Source: Janthinobacterium sp. 67
GTDB taxonomy: Bacteria; Pseudomonadota; Gammaproteobacteria; Burkholderiales; Burkholderiaceae_D
DNA: 64,000 nt
Direction of reading: 5' to 3'
Assembly (NCBI RefSeq): GCF_002797895.1
Contig: NZ_PGES01000001.1
Coordinates: forward strand, 744,001 to 808,000
Positions 11,437-18,928 of this stretch are shown one piece after another (position 1 is the first letter of the stretch; every line of letters starts with the position of its first letter). The notes under the pieces were generated by a model. The model worked only from the letters and a program-made list of their open reading frames with translations, made no database searches and was not told the origin of the DNA. The translations under genes and the position numbers were made by a program.

Positions 11437-13224
11437 TTACTTTGCAAAGTGCGCTTCGATCTCTTCCAGCGTCTTGCCCTTGGTTTCGGGCAGCAAAAAC
11501 GCGGCCGCCAGGAAATACAGCACCGTGCAGCCGGCGCCGAAGAAGAACAGGGTCGAATAGCCGTGCAAGCCCACGGTGGGCAGGAAGATGGCGGCGATCA
11601 CCGTCGAGACGAACTGGTTCACCAGCAGCGCGATGCTCATGCCGTTCGAGCGTATGCGCGTCGGCATCAGTTCGGACAGGGCCAGCCACACGCACACGCC
11701 CGGTCCCACGGCAAAGCTGGAGACGAACACGCAGATGGCAATGGCCACCAGCCAGCCGTGCGTGGACGATGGCACGGGACCCAGGCTGGCCTTCTCGATG
11801 CGCAAGGGCGCCTCGCGACCGGCGGCCGGGTCGGCGAACGGATTGAGGTGCAGCTTGCGGAAGAACACGCCGATCACGCTGTCAGGCTGCACGGCGTCGT
11901 CGCGGGCGATCGTCACCTGGCGCAGCACGGGGTCGTCGCTGCGCAGGCTTTTCACATTCGTGAACGGACCGTAGGCATAGGCGATGGTCAGCTGCTGCGG
12001 CGTGCCATCGGCCGCCGCGCCCAGGGCCGTCAAGGTGGCCGCATCGAGCTGCAAGGCCAGGCCGTCCGCCTGCACTTGCGCCGAGATGGCGGGGCGCACG
12101 TCGACCAGGTGGGCTTCGGCGCCGCGGAACAGCAGGCCGGCCGCCAGCAGCGAGACGACGATGCCGCCCGTGCCCAGCATCAGCAGGAACTTGCGGCCCT
12201 TGCGGTCCACCAGCAGCACGGCCACCACCGTCATCAAGGCGTTCAGCACTTTCAGCAGGACGTCCGCCATGTTGGCCGAGGCGCCCGACAGGCCCGCCTG
12301 GTTCAGGATATTGACGACATAGGCGAGGATGGAATTGATGCCCGTCGCCTGCGTGCAGGCGAGGATCAAACAGGCCAGCAGGAAGGGCAGCACGTAGCGG
12401 CGGCTCAGCAGCGGGTCTTTCGCCTTGCCGCCGGCCTTGGCGGCGTTTTCGGGGGTATCCTGCATCTCGCGCAGTTCGACGTCGGCGGCGGCGGGCAGGC
12501 GCGTGCGCAGCAGCGACTGGCGCGCCTGCTCGATGCGGCCGCGGCGGACCAGCCAGCGCGGCGACTCGGCCAGCAGCAGCGCGCCGACGGTAAATACGAG
12601 GCCCGGCGTCAAACAGACCCAGAAGATGCTGCGCCAGGCCTGGTCCTTGGCCGTGAAGATGGCGGCGGCGCGGCCCGCTTCGGGCAACGCTTGCGCGGCC
12701 TGCGTGGCCGTTTCCACCGTCTGCGCCTGCATCAGGCCGATCAGGGCCGCGGCCACGAGGCCGATGGTCAGCAGCAGCTGGAACAGGGCGGCGCCGCGTC
12801 CGCGCTGCTGCGCGGGCAGGCATTCGGCCAGGTACAGGGGCACGACGACGCCGATCAAGCCGCCGCTGATGCCTTGCAGCAGGCGGCCCAGCAGCAGCGG
12901 CGTGTAGCCGTCGGCCAGCGCGATCAGCGGGATGCTGGCGCTGAACAGAGCGCCGGCCAGGAACATCACCCAGCGCCGGCCCAGGATATCAGCCAGGGCG
13001 CCGGCGAACAGTGACGACAGGACGGAACCGAGCAGCACGGCGGCGACGATAAAGCTCAACTGCTGGGCCGTCAGTTTCCAGGCCACGGAGGCCGTCGATT
13101 CCAGGTAGGGCAGGGCGCCGGCGATGATGCCGATATCTATGCCGTACAGCAATCCCCCCATGCCGGCAATAAATAGCAGGTAGCGCATGGCCCACACGGG
13201 GGCCTTGTGTGACGTGTCGTGCAT
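11437..13224 (-). CDS. MFS sugar transporter, likely GalNAc permease, with large periplasmic insert
   Basis: 595 residues starting MHDTSHKAPV, with GGAG before the ATG. Sugar-porter motifs are clear: GGLLYGIDIGIIAGALPYL in helix 1, DILGRRWVM, QGISGGLIGVVVPLYLAE, PESPRWL-like AESPRWLVRRGR, DRKGRKFLLMLG and LPETKGKTLEEIE near the C-terminus. Family members usually have about 450-500 residues. Here about 120 extra residues (368-490) sit between predicted helices 9 and 10, and another 30 near 165-198. It is the last gene of the operon encoding GalNAc catabolism, so GalNAc or a GalNAc-containing product is the likely substrate. Specificity is inferred from context only. Confidence 0.88.
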   Translation of the reverse strand: MHDTSHKAPVWAMRYLLFIAGMGGLLYGIDIGIIAGALPYLESTASVAWKLTAQQLSFIVAAVLLGSVLSSLFAGALADILGRRWVMFLAGALFSASIPLIALADGYTPLLLGRLLQGISGGLIGVVVPLYLAECLPAQQRGRGAALFQLLLTIGLVAAALIGLMQAQTVETATQAAQALPEAGRAAAIFTAKDQAWRSIFWVCLTPGLVFTVGALLLAESPRWLVRRGRIEQARQSLLRTRLPAAADVELREMQDTPENAAKAGGKAKDPLLSRRYVLPFLLACLILACTQATGINSILAYVVNILNQAGLSGASANMADVLLKVLNALMTVVAVLLVDRKGRKFLLMLGTGGIVVSLLAAGLLFRGAEAHLVDVRPAISAQVQADGLALQLDAATLTALGAAADGTPQQLTIAYAYGPFTNVKSLRSDDPVLRQVTIARDDAVQPDSVIGVFFRKLHLNPFADPAAGREAPLRIEKASLGPVPSSTHGWLVAIAICVFVSSFAVGPGVCVWLALSELMPTRIRSNGMSIALLVNQFVSTVIAAIFLPTVGLHGYSTLFFFGAGCTVLYFLAAAFLLPETKGKTLEEIEAHFAK

Positions 13225-13259
13225 GGTAACTCCGGGACGGGGTTGAGGTTGTGGATGGT

Positions 13260-14354
13260 CTAGCGGGTGGAAAGATCGATGGCCGCGCCTTCGACGAAGA
13301 CGGACACGGGCTGCAAGTTGGCATCGAGGACGACGATGTCGGCCCAGGCGCCCGCCGCCAATCGGCCCCGTTCGGACTCGCCCAGGTAATCGGCCGGGTA
13401 CAGCGAGAGGCGGTTCGAGGCGTCGGCCAGGTCCAGGCCCAGGTCGACGAAATTGCGCAGGGCCTGGTCCATGGTCAGCACGCTGCCGGCCAGCGAGCCC
13501 GTGGCCAGGCGCACGCAGCCCAGGCATTTGTAGACGCGCTGCGTGCCCAGGCCGTACTCGCCATCGGGCATGCCGGTGGCCGAAGTGGCGTCCGTCACGC
13601 CGTACAGGCGCGGGATGGCGCGCAGGGCCGCGCGCAGGGCGCCCTTGGCCACGTGCTGCAGGTCGGGGATGATTTCCGCATATTCGGCGTGCGCGAGCGC
13701 CGCGCCCACCATGCCCGGGTCGTAATGCGTCATGCCCGTCATGCCGTTGTACAGGTGGGTAAAGCCGGAGACGCCGGCCTGCAGCGCCGCCACGCCTTCG
13801 TCATACGTGCCGGCGCTGTGGCCGATCTGCACGCGGATGCCCATGGCCGCCAGTTGCGGGATCAGTTCCAGATGGCCGGGGATTTCCGGCGCCATGGTCA
13901 GGACCTTGATGGGGGCGATGGCGTGAAAGCGCTGCACCAGCGCCAGGCTGGCCTGCACCACGTCGGGCGGCTGCGCGCCCAGGCGGTGCAGGTTCAAGAA
14001 CGGTCCTTCCAGGTGCACGCCCAGCATGCGCGCGCCGTTGGCGGGACGCTCGGCGATGACGCCGGCCAGGCCTTGCAGGGCGCGCAAAATCGAGGGTTCC
14101 TTGGCCGTCAGGGTGGTGCCCAGCAGGGCCGTGGTGCCGTGGCGCGCGTGCACTTGCGCCACGGTGGCGCCCGCGTCCCCGCCTTCCATGATGTCGACGC
14201 CGGCCGCGCCATGCACGTGCAGGTCGATAAAGCCGGGCAGGATGGTCAGCGCGCTGTCGGCGGCAGGGTCTTCTTGTATCTGGACGATGCGCTGGTCAAA
14301 GGTGATGGTGCCCGTGATCCAGCCAGATGGGGTAAGGATTCTGCCGCTCAGCAT
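13260..14354 (-). CDS. agaA: N-acetylgalactosamine-/N-acetylglucosamine-6-phosphate deacetylase
   Basis: 364 residues, a normal NagA/AgaA length. Amidohydrolase signatures are present: PGFIDLHVHGA (His46, His48), GVHLEGPFL (metal-binding Glu116), QIGHSAGTYDEG, FTHLYNGMTGM and GVTDATSATG. It removes acetate from the 6-phosphorylated amino sugar. NagA and AgaA are hard to separate by motif; the neighbours AgaS, AgaZ and a ROK kinase favour the GalNAc role. The ATG lies four bases after the agaR stop, so the two are translated in close succession. The 3-prime end is 35 bases from the transporter. Confidence 0.9.
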   Translation of the reverse strand: MLSGRILTPSGWITGTITFDQRIVQIQEDPAADSALTILPGFIDLHVHGAAGVDIMEGGDAGATVAQVHARHGTTALLGTTLTAKEPSILRALQGLAGVIAERPANGARMLGVHLEGPFLNLHRLGAQPPDVVQASLALVQRFHAIAPIKVLTMAPEIPGHLELIPQLAAMGIRVQIGHSAGTYDEGVAALQAGVSGFTHLYNGMTGMTHYDPGMVGAALAHAEYAEIIPDLQHVAKGALRAALRAIPRLYGVTDATSATGMPDGEYGLGTQRVYKCLGCVRLATGSLAGSVLTMDQALRNFVDLGLDLADASNRLSLYPADYLGESERGRLAAGAWADIVVLDANLQPVSVFVEGAAIDLSTR

Positions 14355-14357
14355 GTG

Positions 14358-15125
14358 TTATTCCGCTATAAAAAGTTCGATGCCCAGCTTTTGCAGCCCT
14401 TCGCGGTACTCCTGGCTGATGCTGGCATCGGTGATGACGGTATCGACCCGGTCCAGCTGCACGATGCGGTGCAGGCTGACGCGGCCGAACTTCGAGGCGT
14501 CCGTGAGGACGATGATTTTCTTGGCCCGTTCCACCATCTTGTGGTTCAGGCTTGCTTCCGCTTCGTGGTGGGTGGTCACGCCAAACTGCAGGTCGAAGCC
14601 GTCCACGCCCAGGAACAGCTTGTCGAAGCTGTAGGCCTGCAAGCAGGTTTCCGCCTGGCTGCCCTGGATCGACAGCGACTGCTTGCGCAGCAGGCCGCCC
14701 GTGAGGATCAGGTCCACGCCGGGCGCGTCGGCCAGTTCCCATGCGATGTTCAGGCCATTCGTGGCCACCGTCACGCCGGTGGCGTCGCGCAGATGGCGCG
14801 CCAGCGAGATGGTCGTGGTGCCCGAATCGATGATGATGTTGTCGCCCGGTTCCACCAGCCGCGCCGCATAGGCGCCGATGCGCTCCTTCTGCTCGTGGTT
14901 GATGGCGTCCTTCTGGCGTATCGTGTGTTCAAGCGGGGGCGTGCGCGTGAGGGTCGCGCCGCCGTGGCTGCGCGTGGCCATGCCTTGCGCTTCCAGCGCA
15001 TTCAGGTCGCTGCGGATGGTGACCGCGGACACGCCGAGCTTTTCCACCAAGTCGGTCACTTGCACCGAGCCCTGCTGGGCAAGCATTTGGAGGATGGATT
15101 CACGGCGTTGGCTGGTATTTCGCAT
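14358..15125 (-). CDS. agaR: DeoR-family transcriptional repressor of the aga locus
   Basis: 255 residues, the standard DeoR size. The N-terminal winged helix-turn-helix (about 5-58) shows QRRESILQML, VTDLVEKLGVSAVTIRSDL and RSHGGA. The C-terminal DeoRC sensor domain has IIIDSGTTTISLARHL, VATNGLNIAWEL, LTGGLLRKQSLSIQG, FLGVDGFD and LTDASKFGR. DeoR-family proteins are usually repressors released by a phosphorylated sugar intermediate. It sits inside the operon it probably controls; candidate operators are the ACGAAAG repeats near 18641 and 25404. The assignment as AgaR rests on gene context. Confidence 0.88.
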   Translation of the reverse strand: MRNTSQRRESILQMLAQQGSVQVTDLVEKLGVSAVTIRSDLNALEAQGMATRSHGGATLTRTPPLEHTIRQKDAINHEQKERIGAYAARLVEPGDNIIIDSGTTTISLARHLRDATGVTVATNGLNIAWELADAPGVDLILTGGLLRKQSLSIQGSQAETCLQAYSFDKLFLGVDGFDLQFGVTTHHEAEASLNHKMVERAKKIIVLTDASKFGRVSLHRIVQLDRVDTVITDASISQEYREGLQKLGIELFIAE

Positions 15126-15160
15126 GGTGGCGGGCTCGGTAAAAAGTGAAAATACCGAGC

Positions 15161-16504
15161 TTAACAGATTGCCGCTTCGGCAATGACGGGGACTGCCGCA
15201 TTGCGGTTGCAGGCGCGCGCATATTGCGCCAGCAAGCTGCCGATCTTGTGCTCGATCAGGGCCGGCGCCTGCGCCGGCAGGCTGCCCTGCACCACGGCCA
15301 GGTACTGCTCCGGCAAATGCTGGCTCAGGAGCGGCAGCGGAATGGCGACCGTATCGAGGTTGGCCAGCAGCTTGGCGACGGCGGCCGCCACTTCCGGCTC
15401 GCCCCAGTAATAGCGGCAACGGTCGCTCAAGCCGTAGCGGCGCATCAAGCGCTGTTCTTCCGGCGTGCCCAGGTAATGCTTGATCCAGTTCTTCGGCTTG
15501 GCCACCATCACGTCGTCGAGCACCTGCATCAGCTGCGACGTGGCGTGCGCCGGCAGCAGTTCTTCCTCGATCTGGCACAGCGCGAACAGCGCCTCGCGCA
15601 AGGCGAAGGTGGCGGCCGGGCCCACTTTCAGGATGGCGAAATGGTCGCGCACCATGGCGTGCAGCGCCGTTTCGCGCTGGTAGTCGGTGGAATGGGCTTC
15701 GAACACGAGGCCGGGCTGTTCGGCGACGAAGGCCGACAGTTCGGCGGCGGCATCGGCGTCGTAATGCTGGATGCTGCTCTGGTCGAAATCGACACCCGGC
15801 TGCACCACCATGGCGATGACGCGGCGCCAGGCGCCATGCAATTCCTTGTCGAGGAAGGCGCGGCGGTGCACGTCGAGCGTGCGGCGCGCCGCCTGCGGGC
15901 TGGTGACGGCGCCTGCCTGTGCCAGCGATGCTTCGCCGCCGGGAACCGGTACTTCCGTGCCGATCACGTAGACGGGCGGCGCGAAGCCGGCGGCGGCCGC
16001 CGCTTCCTCGGCCACGATGCACAGGCGCGCCGAACGGGCGGCCACGGTTTCATCGTCGAGCTGCAAGGGATCGTCGGCACAGCGCATGCTGCAATCGAGG
16101 TGGATTTTATGGAAGCCGGCCGACGCATACGCGGCGATCAGGGTCTCGGCGTGGTCCATGGCGGTGGCCGCATCGAGGTGCTGCCAGGCGTTCGGACCCA
16201 GATGGTCGCCGCCCAGCACCAGGCGGCTGGCGGGGAAACCCTGTTCGCGGGCCAGGGCCAGCATGGTGTCGCGGAAAACGGCCGGCGTCATGCCCGTGTA
16301 GCCGCCGAACTGGTCGACCTGGTTCGACGTCGCCTCGACCAGCAGCACCGTGTCGTACTCGCTGGCCACGCGCATGGCGGCGCGCAGCACGCTCGGGTGG
16401 CTGCAGCAGACGGCGTACAGTCCCACGCGCTCGCCGCGGCGGTGCGCCTTGATCACTTGCTGGATCGGAGACAGGGTAAAAGTCGGGTTTTCCGCTTGTT
16501 TCAT
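15161..16504 (-). CDS. agaZ: D-tagatose-bisphosphate aldolase-associated subunit / putative tagatose-6-phosphate kinase (GatZ/KbaZ/AgaZ family)
   Basis: 447 residues starting MKQAENPTFT, preceded by AAAGG. Family landmarks include LSPIQQVIKAHRRGERVGLYAVCCSHP, EATSNQVDQFGGYTGM, LGGDHLGPNAWQ, FHKIHLDCSMRCADD, YVIGTEVPVPGG and FEAHSTDYQ. GatZ/KbaZ proteins were described as non-catalytic partners of the class II aldolases GatY/KbaY; AgaZ of some proteobacteria is instead considered a tagatose-6-phosphate kinase. No aldolase gene lies in this cluster, which favours the kinase role or requires an aldolase elsewhere. The gap to agaR is 35 bases and to the ROK kinase 5 bases. Confidence 0.88.
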   Translation of the reverse strand: MKQAENPTFTLSPIQQVIKAHRRGERVGLYAVCCSHPSVLRAAMRVASEYDTVLLVEATSNQVDQFGGYTGMTPAVFRDTMLALAREQGFPASRLVLGGDHLGPNAWQHLDAATAMDHAETLIAAYASAGFHKIHLDCSMRCADDPLQLDDETVAARSARLCIVAEEAAAAAGFAPPVYVIGTEVPVPGGEASLAQAGAVTSPQAARRTLDVHRRAFLDKELHGAWRRVIAMVVQPGVDFDQSSIQHYDADAAAELSAFVAEQPGLVFEAHSTDYQRETALHAMVRDHFAILKVGPAATFALREALFALCQIEEELLPAHATSQLMQVLDDVMVAKPKNWIKHYLGTPEEQRLMRRYGLSDRCRYYWGEPEVAAAVAKLLANLDTVAIPLPLLSQHLPEQYLAVVQGSLPAQAPALIEHKIGSLLAQYARACNRNAAVPVIAEAAIC

Positions 16505-16509
16505 GATGG

Positions 16510-17457
16510 TTACGCCTTTATATGTTGTCGTATCAAGAGGGCCGCGCCGCGCGCGCCGCCGGCGTCGCCAAAGCGGGGCGGCAGGATCGGCGGCACGTGC
16601 ACGCCTGGGAACAGATGGCGCTTCACGGCGGCCGGCAGCTTGTCGTACAGGTGCGGCAGTTTGGACAGGCCGCCGCCAAGCACGATGACGTGCGGGTCGT
16701 AGGCCAGCACGAGGCCGGCCAGCGCGTGGCCCAGCACGTCGAGGTGAACGGCCACCGTGCGCTGGGCCACGGCGTCGCCCATGTTGGCGCGGGCGACGAT
16801 GGCCAGCGGCTCGGCGCCGTCGCCGCCGAAATGCGCGTGGAGCTTGCGCATGGCGGGGCCGGAGACATAGCGCTCCAGGCAGCCCGCCTTGCCGCACGGG
16901 CAGGCGTAATCGGCCAGGCCGTGCTGCGCCATCAGGGCGGCGGGCAGGCTCCAGTGACCCCATTCGCCGGCCACGCCGTTAAAGCCGCGCAGCAGCTGGC
17001 CGCCCACGCAATAGCCGCCGCCGGCGCCCGTGCCGAGGATGGCGCCGAACATGCTGGCGGCATTGTCTGCCGCGCCGCCCTGCGCTTCCGACAGGGCGAA
17101 GCACTGGCAATCGTTGCCGATGGCGACGGGGCGCCGCAAGGCTTGCTGCAGGGTTTGCGCCACGAGACGGCCGTTCAGGGCCGGCACGTTGGAGCTGAGC
17201 TGGCGTCCGCTGGCGCTGTCGATCACGCCGGGCAAGCCGATGCCGACGGGCGCCGTCGTGCTCAGGGCCGCGTCGCCGCGCGCCACCAGGTCGACGATGG
17301 CTTGCACGAAGGCGGCAAAATCGTCGCCGGGCGTGGCCACCCGTTCGCGGAACACTTCCGTCAGCGCGCCGTCGCGGTCGGCAAAGGCCACCAGCTCCAT
17401 CTTGCTGCCGCCGATGTCGATGCCGTGGTAGCCGGCGGTGGGATTAGAATTGGTCAT
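16510..17457 (-). CDS. agaK: ROK-family amino-sugar kinase, likely GalNAc kinase
   Basis: 315 residues. ROK hallmarks: ATP-binding GIDIGGSKMEL near the start, GIGLPGVID, IGNDCQCFALSEA (catalytic Asp), GTGAGGGYCVGGQLLRG, NGVAGEWGHWSLP, and the zinc-binding CPCGKAGCLE. ROK kinases phosphorylate N-acetylhexosamines or glucose at the 6-hydroxyl. Position between agaS and agaZ indicates GalNAc, but GlcNAc cannot be excluded. The start lies inside the end of agaS; ATG codons at 17463 and 17457 are both possible and the second gives a 14-base overlap. No strong ribosome-binding site is visible, consistent with translational coupling. Confidence 0.88.
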   Translation of the reverse strand: MTNSNPTAGYHGIDIGGSKMELVAFADRDGALTEVFRERVATPGDDFAAFVQAIVDLVARGDAALSTTAPVGIGLPGVIDSASGRQLSSNVPALNGRLVAQTLQQALRRPVAIGNDCQCFALSEAQGGAADNAASMFGAILGTGAGGGYCVGGQLLRGFNGVAGEWGHWSLPAALMAQHGLADYACPCGKAGCLERYVSGPAMRKLHAHFGGDGAEPLAIVARANMGDAVAQRTVAVHLDVLGHALAGLVLAYDPHVIVLGGGLSKLPHLYDKLPAAVKRHLFPGVHVPPILPPRFGDAGGARGAALLIRQHIKA

Positions 17458-18580
17458 GGCCATAGATGGTGACGCCTTGCACGACACGATTGACGATGCC
17501 GCCGGCGAATGGATTGTCGGGGCGCAGTTGCAGCAGCGCGGACTGGTGCAGCGCATATTGCTGCGCCATCAGCAGCCACAATGGGGCCAACCAGGCGTCG
17601 GGCCAGGCCGGCGCGTCGGCAGACAGGTCGCCGCCGATGCCCACGGTCAGGCAGGTCTGCGCCACGCTGTCGCGCTGCAGTTCTTTCAATAGGTCGTCTT
17701 CGTACTGGCGTGCCAATGGCTTGCCGCTGCGCAGCAGGATCACCAGCGACTCCGTGGTGACGGCCGATTTCGGGCCATGGCGGAAACCCAGCGGCGTATT
17801 CGCCATCGCCATCACTCTGCCGCCCGTCAATTCCAGGATCTTCAATGCGGCCTCCTTGGCCAGCGCTTCCAGCGGTCCGCTGCCCAGGTAGACGACGCGC
17901 CGCACCGGTGTCGAACCGAGGTCCGCCACGGGCGCCGACCAGTCGCGCAAGGCTTGCTCGCCCAGCTGCGCCAGGGTGTCCAGGCGGGTCAGATCCGTGT
18001 CCTTGCCCAGCACCGACAGGGCCGCCAGCAGCATGCTGCTGAAACTGCTGGTCATGGCGAAGCCGCGGTCGCAGCTGCCTTCCGGCATCAGCAGGTTATA
18101 GGTATTGCTGTCGTTCGCGCCCTGGCGCGCCAGCTTGCCATCGGCGTTGCAGGTGATGTTCAGGAAACGCGCGCCGGGCACGACCTGGCGCAGCAGTTCC
18201 ACGGCGGCCAGGCTTTCCGGGCTGTCGCCGCTGCGGGCAAACGAGACGAGCAGGGTGGGCGCGTCCGCTTCCAGGTACAGCTCATGGTGCGTCAGCAAAG
18301 TCGTGGTGGCGATGGCGCGGATCTGCGCGGGCCAGGCCGCATTCAAGGTATCGGCGACGATTTCGCCCACGTAGGCCGAGCTGCCGGCGCCCGTCAGGAT
18401 GACGCGCTGCTGCGGATGGGACAGGGCGTTGCCCAGGAAGGCGGCCAGTGCTGCCTGCTCCTTGCGCAAGATGGTGGCCAGCGCGCGCCAGATGGCCGGC
18501 TGCTGCGCGATCTCCTCGGCCGTGTGCAAGCCGCCGATGTCGCGCCAGGTTTGAATGTCACGCTGAAGAAGGGTAGTCAT
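17444..18580 (-). CDS. agaS: Galactosamine-6-phosphate deaminase/isomerase, SIS family
   Basis: 378 residues with two SIS domains, as in AgaS and the GlmS isomerase half. Visible motifs are VILTGAGSSAYVGEIV, LLVSFARSGDSPESLAAVEL, LNITCNADGKLARQ, VYLGSGPLEALAKEAALKILELTGG and NTPLGFRHGPKSA. AgaS converts galactosamine-6-phosphate to tagatose-6-phosphate plus ammonia. It is the first gene of the six-gene minus-strand operon, starts 30 bases after the predicted -10 box, and has only a weak ribosome-binding site. Divergently, the GH31 gene starts 348 bases away across a motif-rich control region. Confidence 0.9.
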   Translation of the reverse strand: MTTLLQRDIQTWRDIGGLHTAEEIAQQPAIWRALATILRKEQAALAAFLGNALSHPQQRVILTGAGSSAYVGEIVADTLNAAWPAQIRAIATTTLLTHHELYLEADAPTLLVSFARSGDSPESLAAVELLRQVVPGARFLNITCNADGKLARQGANDSNTYNLLMPEGSCDRGFAMTSSFSSMLLAALSVLGKDTDLTRLDTLAQLGEQALRDWSAPVADLGSTPVRRVVYLGSGPLEALAKEAALKILELTGGRVMAMANTPLGFRHGPKSAVTTESLVILLRSGKPLARQYEDDLLKELQRDSVAQTCLTVGIGGDLSADAPAWPDAWLAPLWLLMAQQYALHQSALLQLRPDNPFAGGIVNRVVQGVTIYGHDQF

Positions 18581-18609
18581 GAGAGGTCAGTAAAGTGTTT
18601 GTTGTGAGA

Positions 18610-18638
18610 AAGCATAAATACTAAATTTCGAAAAGTCA
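18610..18638 (-). promoter_or_regulatory. Sigma70-type promoter of the aga catabolic operon
   Basis: On the minus strand TTGACT (18633-18638) and TATGCT (18610-18615) are separated by exactly 17 bases. The tandem ACGAAAG repeats begin three bases upstream of the -35 hexamer, a position that suits a repressor or a promoter-proximal operator. Confidence 0.65.
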
Positions 18639-18640
18639 AA

Positions 18641-18661
18641 TACGAAAGTAAAACGAAAGTA
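18641..18661. promoter_or_regulatory. Tandem ACGAAAGTAAA operator, candidate AgaR site
   Basis: ACGAAAG occurs at 18641-18647 and again at 18652-18658, one helical turn (11 bases) apart, each followed by TAAA or similar. On the other strand this is a CTTTCGT direct repeat. DeoR-family regulators, including AgaR, are known to use tandem direct repeats with a TTTC core. The assignment to the AgaR encoded here is inferred. Confidence 0.6.
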
Positions 18662-18760
18662 AATAGTTTGCCGGCTTGCGAAATAATGTCGTTTTCACGG
18701 CGGTGAAGCATGCTGCGGTGCAGCGCAAAAGCCCGTGGCGGCGCGGCCTGTCGCTGAAAT

Positions 18761-18807
18761 GCCACGATAACGAAAGTATGTTTTGTGACATTTTGGTGAA
18801 ACGTAAG
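18761..18807. promoter_or_regulatory. Upstream operator-like elements of the GH31 promoter
   Basis: ACGAAAG recurs inside GCCACGATAACGAAAGT (18761-18777), and a variant ACGTAAG lies at 18801-18807, 65 bases before the -35 hexamer. The second control region has ACGAAAG and GCGAAAG at exactly the same offsets. They are candidate extra binding sites that would allow DNA looping with the site at 18641. Confidence 0.5.
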
Positions 18808-18865
18808 AAAATTGCGCCAATTCTGGGCATTTTATTAATGAATTGCCGCTTTAACTTTCTTTTGA

Positions 18866-18894
18866 TTGACGATATTTATTTTTCTTCTTAAAGT
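18866..18894 (+). promoter_or_regulatory. Sigma70-type promoter of the GH31-receptor unit
   Basis: TTGACG (18866-18871) and TAAAGT (18889-18894) are 17 bases apart. A CTTTC motif lies just upstream at 18855. The same hexamers with the same spacing recur at 25628-25656, which strongly supports function. The start codon is 35 bases after the -10 box. Confidence 0.75.
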
Positions 18895-18928
18895 ATTTCC
18901 ATCACTTTGATTTCCTGAAAGCCAGCAG

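Larger units (their letters stand above)
18608..18900. repeat. Divergent aga/GH31 control region, copy 1 of a duplicated segment
   Basis: This is the whole gap between agaS and the GH31 gene. Three blocks recur in the same order at 25370-25660: the ATACGAAAG tandem (18639), the 17-base block GCCACGATAACGAAAGT (18761-18777), and the block from AATTGCCG (18841) through the promoter. From 18761 onwards the alignment is gap-free: the 17-mer starts 105 bases before TTGACG in both copies. The middle of the gap (about 18670-18760) is poorly conserved between copies. Confidence 0.75.
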
